A stretch of 64,000 nucleotides of DNA, from assembly GCA_036154955.1 (NCBI GenBank), contig JAYZWL010000083.1:1-64000 (forward strand), in the 5' to 3' direction. The translations under genes were made by a program, and so were the position numbers. The notes under the pieces are model-generated. The model was given only the letters and a program-made list of their open reading frames with translations. It was not told where the DNA came from and made no database searches. Positions 7,901 to 15,793 of this stretch are shown one piece after another. The DNA comes from Albimonas sp036154955 (GTDB lineage Bacteria > Pseudomonadota > Alphaproteobacteria > Rhodobacterales > Rhodobacteraceae). Within the stretch, counting starts at the first letter, position 1, and the number at the start of each line of letters is the position of its first letter.

Positions 7901-10153
7901 TCAGCACAGGTCGGGGACGACGGGCACAGGGGTCGCCCCGGGCCCGGCCACGCCCGAGGGCGCGGTTCCGGCGAGATCGGCGAGCGGGGTCGGGTCGCCC
8001 TCCGTCACCGCCGAGAACGCGGCGAGGCGCGGCAGTTGCAGCGGCCCCAGCGTCAGCGGCGTGGCCCTCGGCCCGGCCTCGTCGCCCAGCAGCAGCCCGC
8101 CGACCCGCTGCACCCCTTCGACCCGGGCGGCGACCACCAGCAGTTCGGCCGCGTCCACCGTGCGGCCCAGCGGCCAACCGGCCCCGTCATGGCCGCCGGA
8201 GAGGGGCGACAGGAACGTCTCCACCGCCGCCTTCACCGCCTCGCGCACCGGGGCGCGGGCCCGGCCGGGGGCGACGTCGACGGCGACCGAGACCATGCAG
8301 TCCACGTAGTCCGGCCCCAGCACATGCAGCTCCGTCGTCACCAGCCGGCGGGGGCAGAGGTGGCGGACCACAGCGTCCAGAAACAGCCGGTCGGGCTTGG
8401 GCGCGCGCGGGTTGCGCGGATCGTCGGCGGGGATCACCAGCACCGTGACCACGCCGGGCGCGGCGTCGGCGGGCTGGGCGGGGTGGAGCAGGGGCAGGAT
8501 CTCCACCCGCCCGATGTCGACGCCCGGCGTCGCCTCGGCGATGGCGCGGAAATCCGCCTCGGTCACCAGCCGGTCGCGATTGGCGAGGAAGCCCGGGATG
8601 CGCGCCTCCGCCTCCGCCACCGTCTCTCCGGCCGCGCCGCCCCAGGTGGGGACGGGGTTGGCGACCTTCACGCCGGACGGAAGATCGCCCTTGGAGATGG
8701 CACCGATCCCCACCCGCCCCGCCGGCCCGCCGCCATGGTCGTAGCGCGCGAGGATCACCGCGCCGCGGGGCGGGCGGGCGCCGGCGAGCCCGGTGCCGAA
8801 GCGGATTTCCCCGCTTTCGGGGTCGAGCGCGAAAAGCTTCGCCGCGGCATCCGCCGTGGGCGCGTAGGGGGCGGCGTCGGTCGGGCCCTGCACGGTCGCG
8901 GTTCCCGCCCCGGTCCCGGTCCGGCCGCCCTCCGGCGGGGCGGCGCCGATGTCGTCGACCATCGCCCAGGGCTCCCCGTTCACCGTCAGGCGCAGGCTGT
9001 CGGCGATCACCGGCAGGTTGGCGAGCGTCGCGGTCTGGCCCGGCTCCCCGGTCCCCGGGGGCAGCAGCTCCGCCGTCACGCGGGCGCGCTGGGTCACGGC
9101 GGCGGCGTTGATCCCGACCCAGGCGGCGCGGAAGGCGGGCTGGCCGCCGGCGCCCGAGGCGTCGGCGGGCAGGCGGATGCGGATCCAGGTGATCAGCCGC
9201 GCCGCCCGCGCCTCGTCGTCCAGCGGCGGCGGGTAGTCGCCCGCGCCCGCCTCCAGCGGCTCCAGCGCCTCCCAGGTCCGCAGCGTGTCCGCCTCCCCGA
9301 AGGTCAGCTCCACCACCGCGGGATGGGTCAGCGGGTCCGCGTCGGCGGCGGCGGGCAGGCGGCGATAGGCGGGCGCGGCCCCCGCGGCGCCGGGATTGGG
9401 CGTCTCGAACACCAGCGCCTCGCGCGTCTCCTCGCGCAGGTCGCGGTCGGGCTCGATCACGCGGGCGTCGAGGTCGAGCGAGGGCATCATGCCCAGCGAC
9501 AGGGTCTTGCCGGCGAGCGCGAGGCGCGCGGCCTCCGGATCCTCGCCCCGCCGGGCGAAGAGCGCGAGCCACAGCCCGTCCACCGTCCCGCCGCTGACGT
9601 CGAGCGCGTCCAGCACCACGCCGGCCCTGGGCGCCGTCATCTCCCGCGTTTCGTAGAAATCGAGGCTCGCCACGTCGCCCGGCGGCGACTGGAAGGAGGC
9701 GTAGAGGTCGGCCCAGGTCTCCTCCGCCTCCGCCCGCTCGTCCCCCGTGAGGCGGCGCTTGTAGAACACGCCCGCCTCGACCGGCAGGATGTCGAGCCCG
9801 GCCTCGGTCCGGAACGGGATGCGCGCGGCGGTCAGCGCCGCGCCCGCGCCCAGGGTCGCCGCCTCCAGCGGCCCGGCGGGGCGGGAGAAGGCCACCAGCC
9901 CGCGGGCGGCGGAGGGGGGGCGCATCTTCACGCCAAGCAGGCGCAGGAACTTCAGTCGGTTGCGCTCCGGGATCCGGTTGGCGCGGTAGATCACGCTTTC
10001 CGCCATGAAGGCGAAGAGCTGCAGCAGGGTCACGCCCGGGTCGCTGTCCGAGTGGTTGGTCCATTCGGGATTGTGCACCGGGATCCGGCGGATCGCCTCG
10101 TTGAGGATCTCGCGGTAGCCGCGCGGGTCGAGGACGGGGTCGGGAAGGGGCAT
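7901..10153 (-). CDS. Putative baseplate assembly protein, gpJ/Afp11-like
   Basis: 750 aa. Opens with DPRGYREILNEAIRRIPVHNPEWTNHSDSDPGVTLL...FAFMAESVIYRANRIPERNRLKFLRLLG, the characteristic N-terminus of the putative baseplate assembly family (TIGR02243) shared by Afp11/Pvc11 and phage gpJ/gp6 wedge proteins. The C-terminal half has the matching blocks NRDRLVTEADFRAIAEATPGVDIGRVEILP and VDCMVSVAVDVAPGRARAPVREAVKAAVETFLSPL. Its role is to form the baseplate wedge ring that holds the spike and triggers sheath contraction. Neighbours fit: gp25 upstream (15 bp gap) and the Afp12-like protein downstream (14 bp gap). The length is usual for the family. Confidence 0.93.
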   Translation of the reverse strand: MPLPDPVLDPRGYREILNEAIRRIPVHNPEWTNHSDSDPGVTLLQLFAFMAESVIYRANRIPERNRLKFLRLLGVKMRPPSAARGLVAFSRPAGPLEAATLGAGAALTAARIPFRTEAGLDILPVEAGVFYKRRLTGDERAEAEETWADLYASFQSPPGDVASLDFYETREMTAPRAGVVLDALDVSGGTVDGLWLALFARRGEDPEAARLALAGKTLSLGMMPSLDLDARVIEPDRDLREETREALVFETPNPGAAGAAPAYRRLPAAADADPLTHPAVVELTFGEADTLRTWEALEPLEAGAGDYPPPLDDEARAARLITWIRIRLPADASGAGGQPAFRAAWVGINAAAVTQRARVTAELLPPGTGEPGQTATLANLPVIADSLRLTVNGEPWAMVDDIGAAPPEGGRTGTGAGTATVQGPTDAAPYAPTADAAAKLFALDPESGEIRFGTGLAGARPPRGAVILARYDHGGGPAGRVGIGAISKGDLPSGVKVANPVPTWGGAAGETVAEAEARIPGFLANRDRLVTEADFRAIAEATPGVDIGRVEILPLLHPAQPADAAPGVVTVLVIPADDPRNPRAPKPDRLFLDAVVRHLCPRRLVTTELHVLGPDYVDCMVSVAVDVAPGRARAPVREAVKAAVETFLSPLSGGHDGAGWPLGRTVDAAELLVVAARVEGVQRVGGLLLGDEAGPRATPLTLGPLQLPRLAAFSAVTEGDPTPLADLAGTAPSGVAGPGATPVPVVPDLC

Positions 10154-10167
10154 CGGGGGCGCTCCTG

Positions 10168-10560
10168 TCAGGCGAGCTGGACGCCGAGCCGCATCTCCTC
10201 GCGGCTCCCGTCGCGCACGAGGCGGTAGCGGAGGGTGGCGAGCACGGCCTGGTCGGCGCGCGGATCGGGCTCGACCCTCACGCTTTCGACCTCGATCCGG
10301 CGTTCCCAGCGCTTCAGCGCTTGGGTGATCGCCTCCTCGATCAGGCGGTGGGTGGCGGCGGTGTCGGGGCGGAACAGGAAGCTTTTCAGCCCGGCCCCGA
10401 AGGCGGGCAGCATGATCCGCTCCAGCCGCTCGGTGGTCAGCACGATGCGGATGGACTGGCGGATGTTCTCCACCCCTTCCGACCAGGCCATGCGGCCCTC
10501 GGCGTCGATGCCCGGCGGGAAGGCGATGCCGCGCCCCAGGGCGCGTCCGGCGTCGGTCAT
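10168..10560 (-). CDS. gp25/GpW-family baseplate protein (Afp9-like)
   Basis: 130 aa. The sequence GRGIAFPPGIDAEGRMAWSEGVENIRQSIRIVLTTERLERIMLPAFGAGLKSFLF matches the gp25/GPW family: glycines near the start, the I-R-x-I-L-x-T-x-x-x-E-R block and the P-x-F-G-x-G-L block. These small proteins sit between the sheath base and the wedge in T4, T6SS (TssE) and eCIS (Afp9), where the EPR-like segment nucleates sheath assembly. ATG at 10560 overlaps the stop of the 672-aa gene (ATGA). Family assignment is firm. Confidence 0.93.
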   Translation of the reverse strand: MTDAGRALGRGIAFPPGIDAEGRMAWSEGVENIRQSIRIVLTTERLERIMLPAFGAGLKSFLFRPDTAATHRLIEEAITQALKRWERRIEVESVRVEPDPRADQAVLATLRYRLVRDGSREEMRLGVQLA

Positions 10561-12575
10561 GGCTTCTTGCCCCTCAGTCCGGGGATGGGGAAGGCCACGA
10601 TCAGCCAGGGGAGCCAGCGGAAGATCAGGTCGAAGAGCGTGACCATGATGATCATCAGCACGAAGGCGCAGATCGTGACGATGGGGATGGAGATGGCGAC
10701 GAACAGGCCCAGCGGGTTCGACCCCCCGTCGGCGCAGGGGGAGGGGGAGGGCGTGGGCAGGTCGCGATGCAGGGGCCAGGGCAGGACCGACAGGATCAGG
10801 TCGAGGAAGGTCAGCTTGCGCATCGCCTTCATCTGCCCGCAGAACATGTCCGACAGCACGAACCCCGCCCCCTTCTTGTAGCGCCGGAGCGCGCCGGGGG
10901 AGATGTCGCGCGGCATGGGGATGCGGATCGGACGGGTGGGCGCGTCGGAGTCGAAGAAGCTCGCCATCTGGAACGGCGCTGAGGGGCGCGAGAGCACGGG
11001 CTTGGCGAAGCCCAGGCAGTTGGGCCGCTCATAGGCGCAGCGGATGGCGAACCAGGCCTCCGCGCCCGCGTCGACGCCGGCGGGGGGCGGGGCGAGTTCC
11101 GGCAGGGGCGCGGCCGGGGAGGCGGGAAGGGCCGCGGCGACCAGGTCGGCCAGCGCCTCGATCGCCGTTTCCGCGTCGAAGCCGGTCGGCGGGAACGGGC
11201 CGGCCATGGCGGCGGAGGGGAAGGGCGAGCCCAGCGGGCTGAACGACTGGCCTGCGGCGGGGTGGGCGGGCATCCAGAGAAAGTCCGGCCAGCCGTCGGC
11301 GCCGGGCGCGCCTTCCAGGTCGAATTCGATCTGGGCCGCCTCCAGCGCCGCGACGACGCCCGGCGCGGCGATGCGGGCCAGCGCGTCGGGCAGGCTCCGC
11401 ACCACGTCCCAGTCGCCATGGGCGTCGATCAGCGCGTCCTCCAGCGTCTCCGACATCGCGGTGTCGCGCAGCGCGTTGCGCAGGGCGGTTTCGGCGGGCG
11501 TCAGGGCGGGGGAGGGGGCGCCGCCCATCAGCGACGTCCAGATCCGGGGCATGTGGTCCTGCAGGAACCGGGCGAGGTCGGCGAGCAGGAACCAGCCCGC
11601 CGTCTGCGCCTGCGCCCGCGCCCGGCGCATCAGGTCGCGGGCCGAGGCGCGCCCGTCGGACGAGGTGTCGTCCAGCAGCGCCCGCGCCTGGGTCAGGGCG
11701 CTGTCGTGCAGGTTGATCCAGGGCGCGGCCACGTCCTGGCGGAACAGCAGCGCGCGCGGGTCGTCGGCGGGTTCGGCGGGCAGGGGGGAGGGCAGGCCGC
11801 CCGCGCCCGCGGGCTCCCGCATCGGGGCGCCGAGAAACGCCTCCCGCTTCGCCACCGGGATCATGCCGGCGAGCATCCGGCGCGGCCGTCCGGTCTCCGC
11901 CCCCTTGCCCGCCCGCCAGGTGAGGGGGAACAGCGCCTGCCGCTCCTCCTCCGGCTGGATGCGGGCGCGGCCGGCGGCGGTCCCGATCCGGGTCCAGGCG
12001 TAGCCGCCGGGCACGTCGGGCGCGGCGGTCCAGGCGTATTCGACGGTGGTGGGGTCCTCGGGGTCCGGCACGGTTCCGGGCGTGGCGGGGACGAGGCGGC
12101 GCAGGAGCCAGCCCGCTTGCTCCTGGTTCCCGCGCTCGATGGCGCGGTCGGGCAGGCCGGGCAGCTGGCACACGAGCGAGGCGGCCACCAGGTAGAACCG
12201 CCCCTGCGCGGGCTGGTAGAGCTTCAGGGGCTCCGCCGCCGGTTCCGGCGCGGCCGGGACCGGGGCGGAGGCGCCGAGCCCCCGGGCGATGCGGGTCAGC
12301 CGGCGGCGGGTCTCGTTCACCGGGGCGCGGGTCGCGAGGCCGGAGGTGTCGGGCGCCGCCATCGGCGCACGCCAGGTCTCGGGCCGGGCCAGCCAGGCGG
12401 GAAGCTGCTCGGGCCGGGTCTCCACCGTCGCGATCAGCTCCTCCATGAAGGCGTCGGAGGCGAAGCGCAGGATGGCGGGCCGCGCCGGCGCGCCGTTGGC
12501 GGCGTCGGGCGACTGTCCCCACATCGGCTGCGGGGCCAGCCAGCGGACCTCGTGCAGATGGGCGTGGGCTACCAT
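10557..12575 (-). CDS. eCIS-associated protein with C-terminal transmembrane helices (unknown family)
   Basis: 672 aa, not recognised. ATG at 12575 (MVAHAHLHEVRWL) overlaps the end of the gpV gene by 7 bp, so the longer upstream frame is rejected. Residues 1 to ~610 are soluble, rich in Ala/Pro/Trp, and include LYQPAQGRFYLVAASLVCQLPGLPDR, an odd feature for a tail protein. About residues 620-672 are strikingly hydrophobic (NPLGLFVAISIPIVTICAFV, then IFRWLPWLIVAFPIPGL), enough for two membrane segments, ending in a basic RGKKP. Gene position between the spike and gp25 points to the baseplate/tip region. A plausible role is anchoring or docking the particle at a membrane, as membrane proteins do in Streptomyces (CisA) and thylakoid CIS; that analogy is inference and no sequence relation was tested. 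It might also be a membrane-inserting cargo. Confidence 0.7.
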   Translation of the reverse strand: MVAHAHLHEVRWLAPQPMWGQSPDAANGAPARPAILRFASDAFMEELIATVETRPEQLPAWLARPETWRAPMAAPDTSGLATRAPVNETRRRLTRIARGLGASAPVPAAPEPAAEPLKLYQPAQGRFYLVAASLVCQLPGLPDRAIERGNQEQAGWLLRRLVPATPGTVPDPEDPTTVEYAWTAAPDVPGGYAWTRIGTAAGRARIQPEEERQALFPLTWRAGKGAETGRPRRMLAGMIPVAKREAFLGAPMREPAGAGGLPSPLPAEPADDPRALLFRQDVAAPWINLHDSALTQARALLDDTSSDGRASARDLMRRARAQAQTAGWFLLADLARFLQDHMPRIWTSLMGGAPSPALTPAETALRNALRDTAMSETLEDALIDAHGDWDVVRSLPDALARIAAPGVVAALEAAQIEFDLEGAPGADGWPDFLWMPAHPAAGQSFSPLGSPFPSAAMAGPFPPTGFDAETAIEALADLVAAALPASPAAPLPELAPPPAGVDAGAEAWFAIRCAYERPNCLGFAKPVLSRPSAPFQMASFFDSDAPTRPIRIPMPRDISPGALRRYKKGAGFVLSDMFCGQMKAMRKLTFLDLILSVLPWPLHRDLPTPSPSPCADGGSNPLGLFVAISIPIVTICAFVLMIIMVTLFDLIFRWLPWLIVAFPIPGLRGKKP

Positions 12576-13303
12576 ATGTTGCCCGCCCCCGGCGTGTAGG
12601 ACGCCGCGATGATGGAATTGGTGATGACCGTGTCGGCCTGCACGGTGCCGGAGAACTTGGAGATCCCGGCGTTGACCGTGACCATGGAGGCCGAAACCTC
12701 GACCATGGAGGCGGAGACCGAGACCTTGCCGCCCGAGTCCACGGTGACGCCGGCCGTCTCCAGCTTCACCGAGTTGCCGTTGGAATCCACCAGCTCGATG
12801 GCCCCGGGCCCGTCCTTGAGCGTCACGGTCTGGCCGCCCGGCGTCTCCAGGTGCAGCAGCTCGGAGCCGGAGGTGTCGTCGAAGCGCACCGTCACCCCGT
12901 TGCGGGACTTGAGGGTCTTGAGGTTGTTCTCTCCGCCGCCGTCCATCTCCTCCGGCGGCGCATCGACGCCGTTCCACAACCCGCCGATGACGAAGGGGTG
13001 GCGCGGGTCGCCGCCGCCGAAGGCCACCAGCACCTCGTCGTCCACGTCGGGGATGAACCAGGAGCCGCGGCCCGACCCGGCGAAAAGCGTGGCGATGCGG
13101 GCCCAGGCCTCCCACCCCGCCGCATCGCCCGTATCGGGGGACCAGGGCAGCTTGATCCGCACCCGTCCCTGGCCCTTGGGGTCGGCGATGTCGGTGACCT
13201 GCGCGGGATAGACCCCGTGGAACAAGCCGCCGGGGCCGGTGGGCAGGCGTTCGTCGTCCTGCGCGTCGCCGCCGCCGAGATTGGGGAACCGGGGGAAGAT
13301 CAT
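12569..13303 (-). CDS. gpV/gp5-like spike protein (C-terminal half of a VgrG/Afp8-type spike)
   Basis: 244 aa. ATG 13303 (MIFPRFPNLGGG) shares one base with the upstream gpD stop (TGATG), so the two are co-translated. The OB-fold part is clear: GVYPAQVTDIADPKGQGRVRIKLPW, ARIATLFAGSGRGSWFIPDVDDEVLVAFGGGDPRHPFVIGGLWNG. This is the gp5/VgrG oligosaccharide-binding core. The remaining ~120 residues are short V-T-V-x-S repeats (GVTVDSGGKVSVSASMVEVSASMVTVNAG) expected to form the triple-stranded beta-helix needle. In Afp/PVC particles the spike is one Afp8 polypeptide; here it is divided. No PAAR tip gene was found nearby. Confidence 0.92.
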   Translation of the reverse strand: MIFPRFPNLGGGDAQDDERLPTGPGGLFHGVYPAQVTDIADPKGQGRVRIKLPWSPDTGDAAGWEAWARIATLFAGSGRGSWFIPDVDDEVLVAFGGGDPRHPFVIGGLWNGVDAPPEEMDGGGENNLKTLKSRNGVTVRFDDTSGSELLHLETPGGQTVTLKDGPGAIELVDSNGNSVKLETAGVTVDSGGKVSVSASMVEVSASMVTVNAGISKFSGTVQADTVITNSIIAASYTPGAGNIW

Positions 13304-14385
13304 CACGCGCCTCCGATCCAGGGCCGCTCGATCCCGATGCGGGAGACGAGGCCGGCGTCGAGCGAGAATTCGTGGCGGGCGTGGGTGACGGTGTAGGCCC
13401 CGTCGAAAAGCGGCCCGCAGCCCTTGAGCGTGACCCCCCGGCCCACGCGGAGCCGGGCGTCGCCCTCCGCGATCGCCTCGCCGCGCAGGAAGCGCCGGGC
13501 GCGGGCGCGGAAGCGGGCGGCGGCGAAGGCGTCGGCCTCGGTCTGGGTCAGGGGCAGGGCATGGGCGATTTGGTCGGGGCGGGCGCCGAAGGCTGCCTCC
13601 AGCGCCTCCGCCCCCGACTGGCCGGCGTTCTCGGCCCCCAGCGCGTCCGCGCCGGCCTCCGCCGTCAGCCCCTCCCGCGCCTCCGCGTCCCAGCCCGAAA
13701 CGGTCAGCGCGGTGCATTGGCCGGCGAGGTCGGCGGTCACCGCCAGTTCCTGCAGGTTGCGCCCGTAGGTCAGCACGGCCGGGTCCTCCCCCCGCCGGGC
13801 GCGGGCCTTGACGTGGAGCACGTCGCCCTCCGCCCAGACCTCCGCCCCCGCCTCCCGCGCCCGGTCGCGCAGGAAGGCGAGGTCGGAGAGGTTGAGCTGC
13901 GAGACGACCTCCAGCGCCGGCCCCTCGGCGTCCACCTCCGCGGTCATGCCGTGATCGGAGGCGATGGCCTGCGCGATGGCGGCGAGGTCCGCGTCCTCGA
14001 AGGTCCGCGACCGGCGGGTCATGCGCAGGTCCTGGAACCGGTCCTCGGCGAGCGCGATGATCTCGGGCGGGCGGGACTTGGGGAAGCGGCCCTCCAGCGC
14101 GGTGATGCGGCCGGCGAAGATGGCGCCGCCGGCGTCGCCGGCCCCGATCTCCACCCCGACCTTGCGGCCGAACTCCAGAACCGCGCGGTCCATGTAGAGG
14201 AAATCCACCGCGCCGCGGGCCGCGCCCCAGTTGCCGAAGCACAGTTCGGCATGGGCCAGCCCCTCCGCCGTCTCCTCCACCGCCAGCGAGATCAGCCCCT
14301 GTTCCAGCGCCGCCTGCCGCGCGCCGTCGAGCGTCAGCGCCGGGCGGGCCGAATAGTGCAGCGGCGTGGCGGACATGTCGTTCAT
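13303..14385 (-). CDS. gpD-like spike hub protein (N-terminal half of a VgrG/Afp8-type spike)
   Basis: 360 aa. It contains the phage late-control gpD fold: GAARGAVDFLYMDRAVLEFGRKVGVEIGAGDAGGAIFAGRITALEGRFP, EIIALAEDRFQDLRMTRRSRTFEDADLAAIAQAIASDHGM, NLSDLAFLRDRAREAGAEVWAEGDVLHVKA. This half of VgrG/gp27-like hubs forms the trimeric ring connecting tube to spike. The end (LFDGAYTVTHARHEFS) fits the family too. A second ATG lies three codons downstream (MSATPLHY), so the exact start is uncertain by 9 bp. The split from the gpV-like gene at a TGATG junction is unusual for an eCIS. Confidence 0.9.
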   Translation of the reverse strand: MNDMSATPLHYSARPALTLDGARQAALEQGLISLAVEETAEGLAHAELCFGNWGAARGAVDFLYMDRAVLEFGRKVGVEIGAGDAGGAIFAGRITALEGRFPKSRPPEIIALAEDRFQDLRMTRRSRTFEDADLAAIAQAIASDHGMTAEVDAEGPALEVVSQLNLSDLAFLRDRAREAGAEVWAEGDVLHVKARARRGEDPAVLTYGRNLQELAVTADLAGQCTALTVSGWDAEAREGLTAEAGADALGAENAGQSGAEALEAAFGARPDQIAHALPLTQTEADAFAAARFRARARRFLRGEAIAEGDARLRVGRGVTLKGCGPLFDGAYTVTHARHEFSLDAGLVSRIGIERPWIGGA

Positions 14386-14430
14386 CGGGCGGGGCTCCGG
14401 GTTTCGGGGGCAGGGGGGCAGGCGGCGCTT

Positions 14431-14619
14431 TCAGGTGGCGCGCAAGCGCCGGGCCCGGTCGTGGAAATGGGCGACCGTGTCGACGACCTCGGCGGGGCGG
14501 ACCGGGCGGCCGGACGCCGCCGCGGGGGCGGGTTCGGGCGGCTGGGCGGAGGCGCCGGGCGCCGCGGGGGCGGAGGGGCCGTCGGCGACGATCTCGAACT
14601 CGTTGATGATGACGGGCAT
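14431..14619 (-). CDS. DUF5908-like small eCIS protein
   Basis: 62 aa. The start MPVIINEFEIVADG matches the short N-terminal strand pattern of DUF5908 peptides that occur between the LysM baseplate gene and the VgrG-like gene of eCIS loci. An Ala/Pro/Ser linker (residues 15-38) precedes a C-terminal helix (RPAEVVDTVAHFHDRARRLRAT). The function of the family is not established; its fixed position implies a baseplate or assembly accessory. Separated by 16 bp from the LysM gene upstream and 45 bp from gpD downstream. Short length makes the family call moderate. Confidence 0.75.
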   Translation of the reverse strand: MPVIINEFEIVADGPSAPAAPGASAQPPEPAPAAASGRPVRPAEVVDTVAHFHDRARRLRAT

Positions 14620-14635
14620 GGCCGGGCCTCCCTCC

Positions 14636-15337
14636 TCAGGCGTTCATGTCGAGCGGCTGGCCGGGGCTCAGCGCGCGGGGATTGTCGATGTCGTTGGCGG
14701 CGGCGATGTCCTGCCAGTCGTCCTGGCGCCCCTCCCGCGCGGCGGCCTGCTGGACGCTGTCGCCCTCCCGCGCCGCGGTCACGGGCCGGGCGCCGGGCGT
14801 CGCGGGCCCGGCCCCCGCCCCGTCCGCGGACTGGTTCCCGAACACGAACTGGATGTCCTGGCTGGCGATGGCGAGGCCGATCTTGGCGCGCAGCGGCTTG
14901 CCGGACTCGGAGAAGAATTCGAGGCTTTCGTTGATCGATTCCACCACGCCCTCGAACAGGAACGTCCCCCACAGGAAGCGGATGCCGGGGGGCACGAACT
15001 TGTCGGCCTCGTCGGACGGCTCGGGCTTGATGAAATTCACCACGCGCTCGGTCAGCCGCCGCACGTCGTCGGCGTCGCCCGCGGGGCGGTCCGGGGCCGG
15101 GGCGGTCACGTCGAACCACAGGTCCAGCGTCAGCTTGGTCGTGCCCGAGCCCACGAACTGCACCGCCGAGCCGCCGCGCTGGTCGCCGCCGGCGGACTTG
15201 TTGGAATAGTTCAGCTTCAGGCTTTCGGGATTGAACTGGACCGAGGTCGGCTCCCCGGTCTCGGAGACCTGGCCCTGGTCGTCCCAGGTGATCGGCTGCA
15301 TCTGCGCCTTGAGCAGGGTCGGGGGCGTCGGCATCAC
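14636..15337 (-). CDS. LysM-containing CIS tube/baseplate protein (Afp7-like)
   Basis: 233 aa. The N-terminal ~150 residues carry the eCIS tube-initiator pattern: VQFNPESLKLNYSNKSAGGDQ, TTKLTLDLWFDVT, VRRLTERVVNFIKP, PPGIRFLWGTFLFEGVVESINESLEFFSESGKPLRAKIGLAI. The end, RQDDWQDIAAANDIDNPRALSPGQPLDM, is a LysM-like motif (W-x-x-I-A-x-x-N-x-I-x-x-P-x-x-L-x-P-G). This is the Afp7/Pvc7 architecture, which links the first tube ring to the spike hub. The start codon overlaps the tube gene's stop (ATGA). Confidence 0.92.
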   Translation of the reverse strand: MMPTPPTLLKAQMQPITWDDQGQVSETGEPTSVQFNPESLKLNYSNKSAGGDQRGGSAVQFVGSGTTKLTLDLWFDVTAPAPDRPAGDADDVRRLTERVVNFIKPEPSDEADKFVPPGIRFLWGTFLFEGVVESINESLEFFSESGKPLRAKIGLAIASQDIQFVFGNQSADGAGAGPATPGARPVTAAREGDSVQQAAAREGRQDDWQDIAAANDIDNPRALSPGQPLDMNA

Positions 15338-15789
15338 GCGCCCTCCGCGAGGTCGAGGGTCTCGTAGGCGATCTGCATCTCCTCGATGGCGATGGTCCCG
15401 TCCATGGAGTTGAGCGTCGGCGCCTTGAGCTTCAGCGGCAGGCAGCCGGTGAGCGCGAAGCGCAGCGTCTCCGTCTCCCGGTCCGCGGAGAGCACCGCGA
15501 TCTCGCCCGAGGCGCGCAGGTCCCGGCGGCGCGACACCTCCGCGAACCAGCGCCAGAGGTCGAGCCCTTCGGTCATGCCGCGCTTGAGCGTGAGGTTCCC
15601 GTAGGAGACGGGGCCGGCGAGGTGGATCTGCCGCAGGTTTCCGCCGCCCTCGCGGATGGTCTCGACGTCGTGGGACATCTCCAGACCCGACACCTCGGAG
15701 AACGCGCCTTCGCAGAGCGGCTTGCTCTCCCCGTCCAGCTGCAGCCGGACCCGGAAATTGAAGACGGAGAAGGGGATCTGCGCGACCAT
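15334..15789 (-). CDS. Tail tube protein, second copy (Afp5-like)
   Basis: 151 aa. The sequence FSVFNFRVRLQLDGESKPLCEGAFSEVSGLEMSHDVETIREGGGN, then LTLKRGMTEGLDLWRWF, is the standard phage/eCIS inner tube (T4 gp19-like) pattern. It is a paralogue of the 151-aa tube protein at 18664 but clearly diverged. In Afp systems a specialised tube paralogue (Afp5) adapts the tube to the baseplate, and its place just before the LysM gene fits. It is 4 bp from the large sheath gene and coupled to the LysM gene by an ATGA overlap. Confidence 0.93.
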   Translation of the reverse strand: MVAQIPFSVFNFRVRLQLDGESKPLCEGAFSEVSGLEMSHDVETIREGGGNLRQIHLAGPVSYGNLTLKRGMTEGLDLWRWFAEVSRRRDLRASGEIAVLSADRETETLRFALTGCLPLKLKAPTLNSMDGTIAIEEMQIAYETLDLAEGA

Positions 15790-15793
15790 GGGC

